Source: Mesorhizobium sp. PAMC28654
GTDB lineage: Bacteria; Pseudomonadota; Alphaproteobacteria; Rhizobiales; Rhizobiaceae
NCBI RefSeq assembly: GCF_020616515.1
Contig: NZ_CP085135.1
Span: 1,116,001-1,180,000 of the forward strand
Length of the DNA: 64,000 nt
Direction of reading: 5' to 3'
Below, one piece after another: positions 28,933 through 38,693 of this stretch; position 1 is the stretch's first letter; the number at the start of each line of letters is the position of its first letter. Under the pieces are notes generated by a model that worked only from the letters and a program-made list of their open reading frames with translations, made no database searches and had not been told where the DNA came from. A program made the translations under genes and the position numbers.

Positions 28933-28968
28933 TAAGCAACGGCAAGGTAGAACAGAGCGTGATTTTTG

Positions 28969-29538
28969 CTATGCAGATCGGCTGATGCCCTGCCGCCTCA
29001 TCTCCCGATAGATCGTAGATCGGCCAATGCCCAGCTGCCTGGCAGCTTCGGCGGGTGAGGTTTTCGCCTCGACCAGCTTGATGGCGGCCTCGACCTTTCT
29101 CATGTCGAGCGGTTGTCGGCCAGGCCGTTTGCCTTTCGCCCTCGCGGCTGCCACGCCGTCTTTAGTCCGCTCGGAGATCAGACGCCGGTCGAAATGAGCG
29201 ATGGCGCCGAACACGTGGAAGACAAGCTCGCCGGCGGCCGAGGACGTGTCGATCTTCTCCTCAAGGCTGAGCAGAGCAATCTGCCGCTCCCGAAGCATCG
29301 TCACCGTTGCAAGCAGTTCCGTCAGTGAGCGGCCGAGACGATCGAGACGGACGATGGCGAGCGTGTCACCGGGACGGGCATAGGCGAGAAGATCAATGAG
29401 GCCTGGCCGGTCCATGCTCTTTCCCGATTTGACGTCGGTGAACACCCTGATTGCGCCGGCCTGCTCAAGGCGGAGGGTCTGACCCGCAACATCCTGATCG
29501 CCGGTAGAGACGCGAGCGTAGCCGAGAATATGCGCCAT
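28969..29538 (-). CDS. tnpR: Tn3-family serine resolvase
   Basis: The 189-residue protein begins MAHILGYARVSTGDQ with the catalytic Ser in YARVST. It has VRLDRLGRSLTELL, FHVFGAIAHFDRRLISERT and a C-terminal helix-turn-helix (SPAEAARQLGIGRSTIYREM). It resolves cointegrates at the res site in the gap up to 29683. It is divergent from tnpA and ends 36 bases from the IS5 copy, so any further Tn3 sequence on this side has been cut away. Confidence 0.92.
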   Translation of the reverse strand: MAHILGYARVSTGDQDVAGQTLRLEQAGAIRVFTDVKSGKSMDRPGLIDLLAYARPGDTLAIVRLDRLGRSLTELLATVTMLRERQIALLSLEEKIDTSSAAGELVFHVFGAIAHFDRRLISERTKDGVAAARAKGKRPGRQPLDMRKVEAAIKLVEAKTSPAEAARQLGIGRSTIYREMRRQGISRSA

Positions 29539-29563
29539 TTTCTCGTCTCCCAAACGGCCGTTC

Positions 29564-29666
29564 TGTGGACGGGTGTGGCTTGACCTATCGACCGATCCAG
29601 AATCTGTCCACAGAATATGTCTCTTTACCCGGGCTTGTCCACGGATTGGAAAGGCCTTTTGTGGAC
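29564..29666. promoter_or_regulatory. probable res site of the Tn3 unit
   Basis: The tnpR-tnpA gap contains four copies of a TGTCCAC-type half-site in alternating orientation: TGTGGAC at 29564, TGTCCACA at 29605, TTGTCCAC at 29635 and TGTGGAC at 29660. Paired inverted half-sites of this sort, between divergent tnpR and tnpA, are what a resolvase res site looks like. The same DNA should carry both promoters. Confidence 0.65.
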
Positions 29667-29683
29667 GACGGGAGGAGGCCTGA

Positions 29684-32654
29684 ATGGCGAAACGTGAGCT
29701 CCTGAGTGACGCCGAGCGGGAACAGTTGCTGGGAATCCCGACGGCGCGGGATGACCTTGTCAGGCTTTACTCCTTTGAGCCAACGGATTTTGACTTGATC
29801 CGTCTTCGGCGGGAAGACCGAAATCGCTTTGGCCTCGGCCTGCAGATGGCTCTGTTTCGCCATCCCGGCACGACGCTGGCGCAGGTTCTCAATCGCGTCG
29901 CGGAGCCACCTCAAGCATTGCAGTCCTTTATCTCTGAGCAACTCGGCATCCCGGCCGCAGCGATTGCGGATTATGCGGCTCGTGAGCAGACGATGTCGGA
30001 TCATGCTCGCGAACTCGTCCTGGCTTTTGGTCTATGCGGTCCGGCCAGGACCGACATTCCTTTCATGATCGAGATGGCGGCTAACGCCGCGTGGCCAACC
30101 GACAAGGGCGTCGTGATTGCCGCTGCTGTGATCGACGCCTTGCGGCAGGCGAAAATCCTTCTGCCATCGATTTCGACGATTGAACGTGCCGGAATTGCCG
30201 GTCGGGCGCGGGCCCGAAAACAGGCCACGCACGCTCTTCTGTCCGGCCTGAGTCCGGAAAAATTGGAGAGTCTCGATGCTCTGTTCGTCGCCGATCCCGG
30301 TACGGGCATCACTCCGATCGCCTGGCTGAAAGCCATACCTGGGGCGGCAAAGCCGGATCATGTCCGCGGCATTCTCGACCGACTGCAATTTGTGCGGAAT
30401 ATAGGCATTCCGGCAAAAGCCAGCGCTACGATCCATCCCGATCGCTATCGTCAATTCGTATGCGAAGGCCGGGCATCGCCTGCTTACCTGATCGAGCGTT
30501 ATACCGTGGCGCGCCGGCGCGCCACTCTTGTTGTCTTCCTGATCGATCTCGAAGAGCGGCTGACCGATGCCGCAATCGAAATGGCCGACAAGTTGATAGG
30601 CACAATGTTCGCCCGTGCGAAGAACACGCAGGCCCGGCGCTACGTCGCAACCTCAAAAGACGTATCGCGACTGATGCGCCTGTTTCGCGGCACGATCAAC
30701 GCGTTGTCCGGGGCGCTCGAAAACGACACCGATCCGATCGAGACGATCGACGAATCCGTCGGATGGGCGACCTTGCTCAAGGTCAGACATGAAGTCGCGG
30801 CAATTGCCGAAACGGCCGGCGAGGATCCGCTTATAGTGGCGGTTGACCGCTATGCGACGCTCAGGAAGTTCGCTCCAGCGCTGATCGAGGCGCTTGAGTT
30901 CAAGGCCGGGCGTGGCAGCGCACGCACCATTGCCGCGATCCGTATCCTTCGCGAACTGAACAGATCGGGCAAGCGGGATGTTCCGCCTGACGCGCCCATG
31001 CCATTCAAGAAGGAGTGGCGCAAGCTGGTCATCGGGCCGGACGGCAAGATCAATCGCCGCCTCTACGAAACGGCCACCCTGGCCCATCTCCGCAACAAGC
31101 TGCGCTCGGGCGATGTCTGGGTCGAGCGGTCTTCAGCCTACCGTCGTTTCGACAGCTACCTGTTGCCGGAATCGGCCGCCGCTCCGATCGCGTCGGCATT
31201 GGGCTTGCCGGCGACCGCCGATGAATGGCTCGATCAGCGCGGCACAGAACTCGACTGGCGGCTGAAACGGTTCTCGCAACACCTCAAGCGGAACCAGCTC
31301 GGGGGCGTCAGCTTCATCGAAGGCCGCTTGGCAATCACACCCGTCAGGGCCGCTAGCACCCGCCGATGCGGAGGCACTGGCCGATCGGCTCGATGCCATG
31401 ATGCCGCGCATCCGCGTCACCGAACTGCGGCATGAGGTCGCCCGCGAAACCGGGTTCATGGCGGCGTTCACGAATCTCCGCACCGGAGAGAAATGCCCCA
31501 ACGAAAGCGCGTTGCTGGCGGCGATCCTGGCCGACGCCACCAATCTCGGCCTTTCCCGAATGGCCGCCGCCAGTCAGGGTGTCACCCGCGATCAGCTCGT
31601 CTGGACCCAGGACGCCTATATCCGCGATGACACGTATAACGCTGCCCTCTCGGCCATCATCAATGCTCATCACCGTCTGCCGATTGCCGAAGTCTGGGGC
31701 GACGGTACGACCTCAAGTTCGGATGGGCAGTTCTTTCGCGGCGGAAAGCGCGCCGCTTCGGGCGGCGATATCAATGCCCGTTATGGTGTCGATCCCGGCT
31801 TCAGCTTCTACACCCATGTCTCCGATCAGCACGGACCCTACCACGCCAAGGTCATCTCGGCCGCAACGCATGAAGCGCCCTATGTTCTTGACGGCCTGCT
31901 GCACCATGGCAGCAATCTCAGCATCGCGGAGCACTACACTGACACCGGCGGTGCGACCGATCACGTCTTCGCGCTCTGCGCCATGCTCGGGTTCCGCTTC
32001 TGCCCCAGATTGCGGGACTTTCCGGACCGGCGGCTGATACCGATCGATCTTCTCGCCGCCTATCCTGGTATCGCACCGCTTCTGGGAAAACGAATCCGCA
32101 CCGATGTCATTCGCGAGCATTGGGATGAGGTGGTGCGTCTCGTCGCGTCGCTGAAGGCAGGCCACGTCGCGCCGTCGGTGATGCTGAGAAAGCTCGCCGC
32201 TTACGAGCGGCAGAATCAGGTCGACATCGCTCTCCAGGAAATTGGCAAGATCGAGCGCACCCTGTTCATGCTCGACTGGCTGGAAAATCCGGCGCTGCGG
32301 CGCCGCTGTCAGGCCGGGCTCAACAAGAGCGAACAGCGTCATGCGCTCACCCAGGCCATATGCACTTTCCGGCAGGGTCGGATCATCGATCGCAGCCACG
32401 AGGCCCAGCAATATCGTGCCTCGGGACGGAACCTCGTCATTGCCGCGATTGTCTATTGGAACTCCACCTATATCGCCGACGCCGTGGGCCATCTGCGATC
32501 AACAGGCGAATCTGCCCCCGATGACCTTATGGTCCACACCTCGCCGGTCGGATGGGAGCACATCGCATTCTCCGGCGACTTCCTCTGGGATCGCGCCGCA
32601 CAGGCGACAAACCGCAAGCCACTCAATCTGCCGGCCAGAAGGCAGGCGGCATGA
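29684..32654 (+). pseudogene. tnpA: Tn3-family transposase TnpA, frameshifted
   Basis: The first frame starts MAKRELLSDAEREQLLG and is good to about residue 555 (GRLAITPVRAA). One extra base near 31352 then shifts it to a stop at 31435. The correct continuation, APADAEALADRLDAMMPRIR, lies in the next frame and runs to 32654. The DDE residues are in the second part: VWGDGTTSSSDG, SDQHGPYHAKVIS and the Glu near EAQQYRASGRNL. The rejoined protein has the usual length of about 990 residues. No terminal 38-bp repeat was found next to the gene. Confidence 0.88.
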
Positions 32655-32687
32655 TGATGTTCTCTCGCCGTTAGCCATTAGCGTTGT

Positions 32688-32981
32688 TTGGCGTACTTTC
32701 AACGCGATGCCTTCCTTCTGCTGGCGCTGGCCGCTTCGCTGCTGATGACCGCCCTTGACCGCGCCATTGGGCTCGAACTCGTCCCGCCGCTCTCCGCATC
32801 CCTGTGGGATACATCCTGGTTTCTCGACGACACGGGCAGGCTGGGCGCCTTCATCGCCGCCATGACAGGCTACCGTGCCCGTCCCGAGCTGATATCCGTT
32901 CTGGTCTACACCCTCTACTGGTTCGCCGCCGTCGCATTGCTGCGGTCCGGCCGGCCGCGTCCCGCAGAAAGGGCGTCATGA
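32688..32981 (+). pseudogene. FTR1/EfeU iron permease, 3' remnant
   Basis: The 97-codon frame resembles the C-terminal end of an FTR1-type iron permease: FLLLALAASLLMTALDRAIG (membrane segment), SLWDTSWFLDDTGRLGAF, MTGYRARPELISVLVYTLYW. The REGLE iron-binding repeats and most of the protein are missing. The piece starts 33 bases after tnpA, so the gene was probably cut by the Tn3 unit or a later deletion. Alone it would not be functional. Confidence 0.75.
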
Positions 32982-33810
32982 CACTGCATGTCGCTCGACA
33001 GGCTATTCTCAATCAGCCGCGCGACGTCTGGTAGAGGCTCGGGGATTGGCTGCAGCGTCATCAACGGTCGATCCGGACCGCGCAATGGACCGTCGTTCTG
33101 GTCTAGAGTCGAGCGCTCCTCGAATACGACGTTGGCTATCTCATCGGCAGCCTCGCCAGGACCAATCAACCGCAAGCTCGCCACGTCGCTGGTGCGGCTG
33201 GCCCCGCAGGAGCTGGAAAGAGATCTCCTTCAAGGACCTGCCGCTCTCAAAGCCTAATAACGAAAAAGTCAGGAACGAAAAGCCTGGCCTTCAGCCCGCG
33301 TTCCAGTCTGCCAATTATGCGACTTTCCGAGAACAGACCGGGGACATCTGGCCGCTTGCCAAGGCCAGTTCGCGGTGAAAAAGCCAAAGTGTGGGTGTTC
33401 CGAAATGGCCGCAACAGGGCCGAAACGGGAAGAACCGCTGTGGGGGAGCCGGGCGGGAAAGCGGACGCGCCAACGATAGGAAGTTTCCTCTAGCATCGAT
33501 CTGGCCGGCCTTTCCAGCGTTTGGCGCAGTATCGCCAGCCTGGTTTCTCTTTCAAGGCGTTTAAGGATCCACCGCGATCGTGTTCCTGAGACTGAATCTG
33601 CCTCAGTTGCTCAACCCGCGCCTTACGTCGTAACATAACGGCCGGGGCTCTAGTCTAATCGCCGCTGGATGACAGATGGCCGCGCATCCTGACACCTTGC
33701 TTTCTTACCCGGCATGTTGGAGTGACTTCGCTGTCTGCACCAGAGCCGACCCCAACGCGGTGCGGTAAGCAGCGCCGACCTGGCGGCTGTCAAAGGCCTG
33801 AGGGACCTTA
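32982..33810. other. unassigned stretch between FTR1 remnant and IS5 copy 2
   Basis: About 830 bases with only short, mutually overlapping frames and no family motif. It probably holds eroded passenger DNA of the Tn3/IS5 cluster. No clear Tn3 terminal repeat was found by eye. Confidence 0.45.
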
Positions 33811-34602
33811 GAGTCTGACTCATAATATTTCTGATGGATATCATGGATTTGCGATGCGCCGTGTCATGAGTTGAACGGATGCGAGGAGCAGCCAAGCCGT
33901 GGAGCTTTCGATGGTCTGCTCGAAGTCCTTGGACAGGCGTCGGTTGCGGCCGAACCAGGCGAAGGTTCGTTCCACCACCCACCGGCGCGGGAGCAGAACG
34001 AAGCCTTTTGCGGCGTCGGATCGCTTGATGATTTCGAGGGTCCAGCCACCTTTTCCCCTGAGCGCGGTCTGGAGTTTTTCACCGGCGTAGCCGCCATCGG
34101 CGAAGACGTGGCGCAGCCAGGGAAAGCTTTCCCGAATAGAAGCCAGAACCTCGGGGGCGCCGTCTCGGTCCTGGATGTCAGCGGTATGGACGATCGCGCC
34201 GACCAGCAGGCCCAAGGTGTCGGTCAGGATATGGCGCTTTCGGCCTTTGATCTTCTTGCCCGCATCGTAGCCACAAAGCCCGCCGCTTTCAGTGGTTTTC
34301 ACGCTTTGGCTGTCGATTACGCCGGCGCTGGGCGACGCCTCCCGACCTGCGGCGACACGCACGGCCACCAGCAGCAGGTGGTTGATCGTGTTCCAAAGGC
34401 CGCTGTCGCGCCAAGCGTAGAAATAGCGCTGCACCGTCGATACCGGCGGCAAGTCCCTGGGCAGCATTCGCCAAGGCAGACCGCTACGCAGCACATAAAA
34501 CACGCCCTCCATGATAGACCGCTGCGACTGTCCGTCGTCAGATCATTTGGCTCAGATTGGATCGCAGATTAGCGGAGTGTCGGCCTCATCTTGGGGTTGA
34601 TG

Positions 34603-35583
34603 TTAAGCGGCGATCTTGCGGTGCTGCAAGCGCCGATGTTGGATGGTTTGGCGTTTGATCCTTTCTCGCTGTTTGATAATGGCTGCGGCCCTGCCGAAGT
34701 AGGCGTCGGCTGGCGTTACGTTGGCCAGGCTCTCGTGGTAGCGTCGATGGTTGTAATGTTCGACGAAGGCTGCGATCTGGGCCTCAAGGTCGCCGGGCAG
34801 AAAGTAGTTCTCCAAGAGGATTCGGTTTTTGAGGGTCTGGTGCCAGCGCTCGATCTTGCCTTGGGTCTGGGGATGCATTGGAGCGCCCCGGACATGGCTC
34901 ATGCGTTGGTCCTGGATATAGTCCGCCAGTTCGCCGGCGATGTAGCTGGGGCCATTATCGCTGAGCAGCCGAGGCTTGTGGTGCACATGGGCCTGGTCGC
35001 ACCCTGAGGCAGTAAGTGCCATGTCCAGCGTGTCGGTGACGTCCTCGGCCCGCATGGTGCTGCACAGTTTCCAGGCGATGATGTAGCGGGAGTAATCGTC
35101 GAGCACGGTCGACAGGTACATCCAGCCCCAGCCGATGATCTTGAAGTAGGTGAAGTCCGTCTGCCACATCTCGTTGGGTCGCGTCGTCTTGGTGTGGAAC
35201 TCGTTCGCCGCCTTGATCACCACATAGGCCGGGCTGGTGATCAGATCGTAGGCCTTGAGGAGCCGGTAAACGCTGGCTTCTGACACGAAGTAGCGCGTCT
35301 CGTCGGTGAACCGTACTGCCAGTTCGCGCGGGGAGAGCTCGGACTGCTCCAGCGCCAGTTCGATGATCTGGTCATGGATGGCAGGCGGGATGCGGTTCCA
35401 CACCCGGCTCGGCGCCGAGGGCCGATCCTGCAGCGCCTCAGGCCCGCCCTCGACATAACGGTCATACCAGCGATAGAAGGTCCGGCGCGGGATGCCCAGT
35501 CGGTCCAGCGTTTTGCGGGTTGGCAGGTGTGACTGCTCGACGATCCTGATGATCTCGAGCTTTTCGGATGCGGGATATCTCAT
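34603..35583 (-). CDS. IS3-family transposase OrfB
   Basis: The 326-residue product has an N-terminal HTH (SHLPTRKTLDRLGIPRRTFY) and an rve catalytic domain with Asp in MWQTDFTYFKIIGWGW, Asp in LLSDNGPSYIAGEL and Glu in QTQGKIERWHQTLK. Its ATG overlaps the orfA stop (ATGA at 35580-35583). Reinitiation or frameshifting could join the two products. The frame is intact. Confidence 0.9.
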   Translation of the reverse strand: MRYPASEKLEIIRIVEQSHLPTRKTLDRLGIPRRTFYRWYDRYVEGGPEALQDRPSAPSRVWNRIPPAIHDQIIELALEQSELSPRELAVRFTDETRYFVSEASVYRLLKAYDLITSPAYVVIKAANEFHTKTTRPNEMWQTDFTYFKIIGWGWMYLSTVLDDYSRYIIAWKLCSTMRAEDVTDTLDMALTASGCDQAHVHHKPRLLSDNGPSYIAGELADYIQDQRMSHVRGAPMHPQTQGKIERWHQTLKNRILLENYFLPGDLEAQIAAFVEHYNHRRYHESLANVTPADAYFGRAAAIIKQRERIKRQTIQHRRLQHRKIAA

Positions 35584-35954
35584 TCTTGCTCGTCCCCATC
35601 CGCGATCATGCTTTTTTTGAGCAGACGGTTTTCCAGTGTCAGATCAGCGACGCATTCCTTCAGCGCGCCGGCCTCCCGGCGCAAATCCTTGACCTCGTCG
35701 CTGGTGGCAGCACGAGCGGTATCACCCGCCAATCGGCGCTTGCCGGCCTCCATGAACTCCTTGGACCAGGTGTAATACAGGCTCTGCGCGATCCCTTCCT
35801 TGCGGCACAGCTCGGCGATGCTGTCTTCGCCGCGCAGCCCGTCCAGCACGATCCGGATCTTGTCTTCCGCTGAAAAATGCCGCCGGGTCGCCCGGCGAAT
35901 GTCCTTTACCACCTGCTCGGCAGGCTTCTTGGCACTTGAGGATTTAGGGCTCAT
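35580..35954 (-). CDS. IS3-family transposase OrfA
   Basis: The 124-residue protein has a helix-turn-helix of HTH_Tnp_1 type (FSAEDKIRIVLDGLRGEDSI, AELCRKEGIAQSLYYTWSKE) and a leucine-zipper-like tail (LRREAGALKECVADLTLENR). It binds the IS ends. It overlaps orfB by 4 bp. Confidence 0.88.
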   Translation of the reverse strand: MSPKSSSAKKPAEQVVKDIRRATRRHFSAEDKIRIVLDGLRGEDSIAELCRKEGIAQSLYYTWSKEFMEAGKRRLAGDTARAATSDEVKDLRREAGALKECVADLTLENRLLKKSMIADGDEQE

Positions 35955-36334
35955 CTTGGTTCCTTCGTCGTGACGACGAGATCAAAACCCTCCTTAATTC
36001 ACAACCTCAAATCTGGGACACAGGTGCTGACGGGGAACACGCTGCGACCATTTCGGCGGGCGGCCAAGCGCCGAGCGAGGCGGAAGCAGCGGTTCCAGAA
36101 CCATCCATTCCGCGTCCGTCAAATCGCTTGAATAACGTAGTCCCTTTCGGGCATGCTTGGCGCGGGTGATATCAGTCCACATGTGATGCTCCGTCGAGGC
36201 TTCGCAACTCCGATTGAATCACAAGTCATTGATAGCACCCAACTTCTTTTTGGGTCAGACACTAAAGGAATCGCAGAACCTATCTTGATGGAGAGATGAA
36301 TCGACAGGCTCCTTAAAAAGGAGGGATATTGATC

Positions 36335-36526
36335 ATGGAAGTCACCGCATCCCAGCCAACGGCGAAAATCCTGCTGTTCCCCCTGGCAGCACGGAAGCCT
36401 GCCTCAAATTTAGGCGCAAAGGCCAAATTCGCGGCAGAGCTCGCATCTTTGCGCAACACGCACGCCGATTTTGACGGCTGGTACCACGAGGCGGCCGTCG
36501 AAGAAGAAAATACGCGGAAGAGCTGA
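36335..36526 (+). CDS. DUF2735-like small protein
   Basis: The 63-residue product starts MEVTASQPTAKILLFPLAAR and ends with FDGWYHEAAVEEE. This resembles the small rhizobial DUF2735 proteins (an I-x-FP segment followed by a WYHEAAI tail). A strong AGGAGG ribosome-binding site precedes the ATG. Function is unknown. It is followed by a clear terminator at 36554-36585 and is convergent with the MHS transporter gene. Confidence 0.65.
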   Translation: MEVTASQPTAKILLFPLAARKPASNLGAKAKFAAELASLRNTHADFDGWYHEAAVEEENTRKS

Positions 36527-36553
36527 ACTCGGCAGGAGTTGTCTGGCATCAAA

Positions 36554-36585
36554 AAGCCCGGCGCGATTGATAGCGCCGGGCTTTT
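36554..36585. terminator. bidirectional rho-independent terminator
   Basis: GCCCGGCGC (36556-36564) pairs with GCGCCGGGC (36573-36581) around an 8-base loop. CTTTTG follows on the plus strand and a run of five A precedes it, giving a U-tract in the other direction. It serves the small plus-strand gene and the minus-strand transporter. Confidence 0.9.
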
Positions 36586-36606
36586 GTTTGAGCGAGAGAG
36601 CCTCGG

Positions 36607-38496
36607 TTACTGCTTGGTGTCGAGGTTGGTTCCGAGCGTGTCCTTGACGAAGATCATGCCGATTATGAGCGACATCGCCGCGATGATCACCGGGTACCAG
36701 AGGCCATAGTAGATATCGCCCTTGTAGGCGCTGAGCGCGAACACGGTTGCCGGCAGCAATCCACCGAACCAGCCATTGCCGATGTGATAGGGCAACGACA
36801 TGCCGGTGTAGCGGATGCGGGTCGGGAACATCTCGACCAGGATCGCGGCGATCGGGCCGTAGACCATGGTCACGAAGAGGACCAGGATGAACAGGATCCC
36901 GATCGTCATCGGCCAGTTGATTGCCGCTGAGTCGGCGAACATGGCGAAAGCGCCGCCACCCGGTATGTTGTAGACGGTGATCTCGGGCGCCCCTGCCGCT
37001 TCATCCTTGGTCAGGAGCTTGTCGGTGATCGCCTGGTCGACCGGAACCGTAGCCTTGTCGCCGGCACGGATGGCGGCGGCATCGAGCTTCAGTTCCGGAT
37101 TGGCTGCGACAAACGCGTCAAGCTTCTGATCCGGTATCTTGACCGCGGCGCGCTTCAGCGGATAGCCGCCGTCCTGCAGCGACATGTTGACCGCTTTGAC
37201 GAAGGCAGCGTCCTTCGCTTTTGCCTGATCACCAGCGACAATGGCATCGTACGAGTTCACCGTCTCACTGCCGATCTTGACCGACGCGGCCGTTCCGGCG
37301 GCAGCCGTGGATACCACGTCATAGGGCACCGAGTTCCTAGTCAGGAACGAGGTCGCGATGTCGCAGGACGTCGTGAACTTCGCCGTGCCGACCGGATTGA
37401 ACTGGAACTTGCAGTCGCCGGGTGCCGCCGTCACCGTTGCCCGCGTGTTCTGCTGAGCCTTGGCGAGCGCCGGATTGGCGGCCCAGGTCAAAGCCTTGAA
37501 CAGCGGGAAGGTGCAAACGATGGCAAGCGCGAGGCCGGCCATGATGATCGGCTTGCGGCCGATCTTGTCGGAGAGCCAACCGAACACCACGAAGAAGATC
37601 GAGCCGAGTGCGAGCGCGATGGCGATCATGATGTTGACCGACTGTGCTTCGACCTTCAGCACGTTCTGCAGGAAGAACAGTGCGTAGAACTGGCCGTTGT
37701 ACCAGACCACGGCCTGACCGGCGGTGAGGCCTAGCAGCGCGAGGATCGCGATCTTGGCGTTCTTCCACTGGCCGAAGGCTTCCGTCAGCGGCGCCTTTGA
37801 ACCCTTGCCCTCATCCTTCATCTTCTGGAAGGTCGGAGACTCGGAGAGAGACAGCCGAATCCAGATCGAAACGGCGAGCAGCAGGAAGGAGACTATGAAA
37901 GGAATGCGCCAGCCCCAGGCTGCGTAGGTTTCCTTGCTCAACGACCCCTGGACGATCAGGATGACAACGAGCGACAGGAACAGACCGAGCGTGGCCGTGG
38001 TCTGGATCCACGACGTGTAGTAACCGCGCCGGTTGTCGGGTGCGTGCTCGGCGACATAGGTGGCCGCACCGCCATATTCGCCGCCCAGCGCCAGGCCCTG
38101 CAGCATGCGGAGCAAGATAAGGATCACGGGAGCGGCGATGCCCAGGGTTGCATAACCAGGCAGCAAGCCGACCAGGAAAGTCGACAGGCCCATGATCGTC
38201 ATGGTGACAAGGAAGGTGTATTTGCGGCCGACAAGGTCGCCGATGCGGCCGAACAGCAGCGCGCCGAACGGGCGCACGAGGAAGCCGGCGGCGAAGGCCA
38301 GCAGCGCGAAGATGTTGCGCGTCGCTTCCGGAATGGTGGGGCTGAAGAAGGTCGAGCCGATGAATACGGCCAGCGAGCCATAAAGGTAGAAATCGTACCA
38401 TTCGAAAACAGTGCCGAGCGAGGAAGCGAAGATGACCTTCTTCTCTTCCCGCGTCATGCCGCGGCTTGCTCCGCCGGCGGCTGATGCCATTGCCAT
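36607..38496 (-). CDS. MHS-family MFS transporter with large extra loop
   Basis: The 629-residue protein has MHS (ProP/ShiA-like) features: ASSLGTVFEWYDFYLYGSLA, RPFGALLFGRIGDLVGRKYT and MLQGLALGGEYGGAATYVAE. After about the eighth membrane segment a hydrophilic insert of about 180 residues (from ANPALAKAQQN to TVYNIPGGGAF, with two Cys) precedes the last four segments. Typical MHS proteins are 430-550 residues. The substrate is unknown, perhaps an organic acid. I chose the start at MAMASAAGG; further upstream codons are open. Confidence 0.85.
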   Translation of the reverse strand: MAMASAAGGASRGMTREEKKVIFASSLGTVFEWYDFYLYGSLAVFIGSTFFSPTIPEATRNIFALLAFAAGFLVRPFGALLFGRIGDLVGRKYTFLVTMTIMGLSTFLVGLLPGYATLGIAAPVILILLRMLQGLALGGEYGGAATYVAEHAPDNRRGYYTSWIQTTATLGLFLSLVVILIVQGSLSKETYAAWGWRIPFIVSFLLLAVSIWIRLSLSESPTFQKMKDEGKGSKAPLTEAFGQWKNAKIAILALLGLTAGQAVVWYNGQFYALFFLQNVLKVEAQSVNIMIAIALALGSIFFVVFGWLSDKIGRKPIIMAGLALAIVCTFPLFKALTWAANPALAKAQQNTRATVTAAPGDCKFQFNPVGTAKFTTSCDIATSFLTRNSVPYDVVSTAAAGTAASVKIGSETVNSYDAIVAGDQAKAKDAAFVKAVNMSLQDGGYPLKRAAVKIPDQKLDAFVAANPELKLDAAAIRAGDKATVPVDQAITDKLLTKDEAAGAPEITVYNIPGGGAFAMFADSAAINWPMTIGILFILVLFVTMVYGPIAAILVEMFPTRIRYTGMSLPYHIGNGWFGGLLPATVFALSAYKGDIYYGLWYPVIIAAMSLIIGMIFVKDTLGTNLDTKQ

Positions 38497-38693
38497 GAGT
38501 TTTCCTCCCGTGAGATCCCGTCTGTCCTCGATGCTGCACATCAACGTCCGTGTTCTCCTCCGAACGCGGACTCAAAGCGGTGCCATCACGGAAAAAATGA
38601 CAGAAAGTATCCCCCGGCGGCAGAGCGCCTTTGGGATTATGACTTTGGTATAATGTGCAGTGCGGTATGAGGAAAAAGCCAGCGGCGGAACGC

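Larger units (their letters stand above)
34529..36039 (-). mobile_element. IS3-family element inserted in IS5 copy 2
   Basis: It begins TGTCCGTCGTCAG and ends with the complement TGTTCCCCGTCAG, imperfect inverted repeats that also share CAGATT further in. It is 1.51 kb long with overlapping orfA and orfB. A 9-bp direct repeat (CGCTGCGAC) flanks it, longer than usual for IS3, so the exact ends may be off by a few bases. Confidence 0.8.
33841..36183 (-). pseudogene. IS5 transposase, interrupted
   Basis: The N-terminal codons (MWTDITRAKHARKGLRYSSD to PPKWSQR) lie at about 36040-36183. The rest, from SIMEGVFYVLRSGLPWRML, runs from 34528 to 33841. Joined, the two parts equal the intact IS5 transposase at 28081-28902. 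The intervening IS3 element disrupts it, although an internal ATG could still start a protein of about 223 residues lacking the N-terminus. Confidence 0.88.
33811..36262 (-). mobile_element. IS5-family element, copy 2, split by an IS3 element
   Basis: The ends GAGTCTGACTC (33811) and GGTCAGACAC (to 36262) equal those of copy 1, in inverse orientation. The transposase is cut after its 47th codon by the IS3-type element at 34529-36039. The direct repeat CGCTGCGAC at 34520-34528 and 36040-36048 marks the insertion. The flanking trinucleotides (TTA and TAA) do not form a direct repeat, unlike copy 1. Confidence 0.85.

Noticed and set aside
28001..36262. Active composite transposon formed by the IS5 pair
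   Set aside because: The second IS5 is split, outer flanks do not form a target duplication, and the cargo is broken; bracketing alone is not evidence of transposition as a unit.
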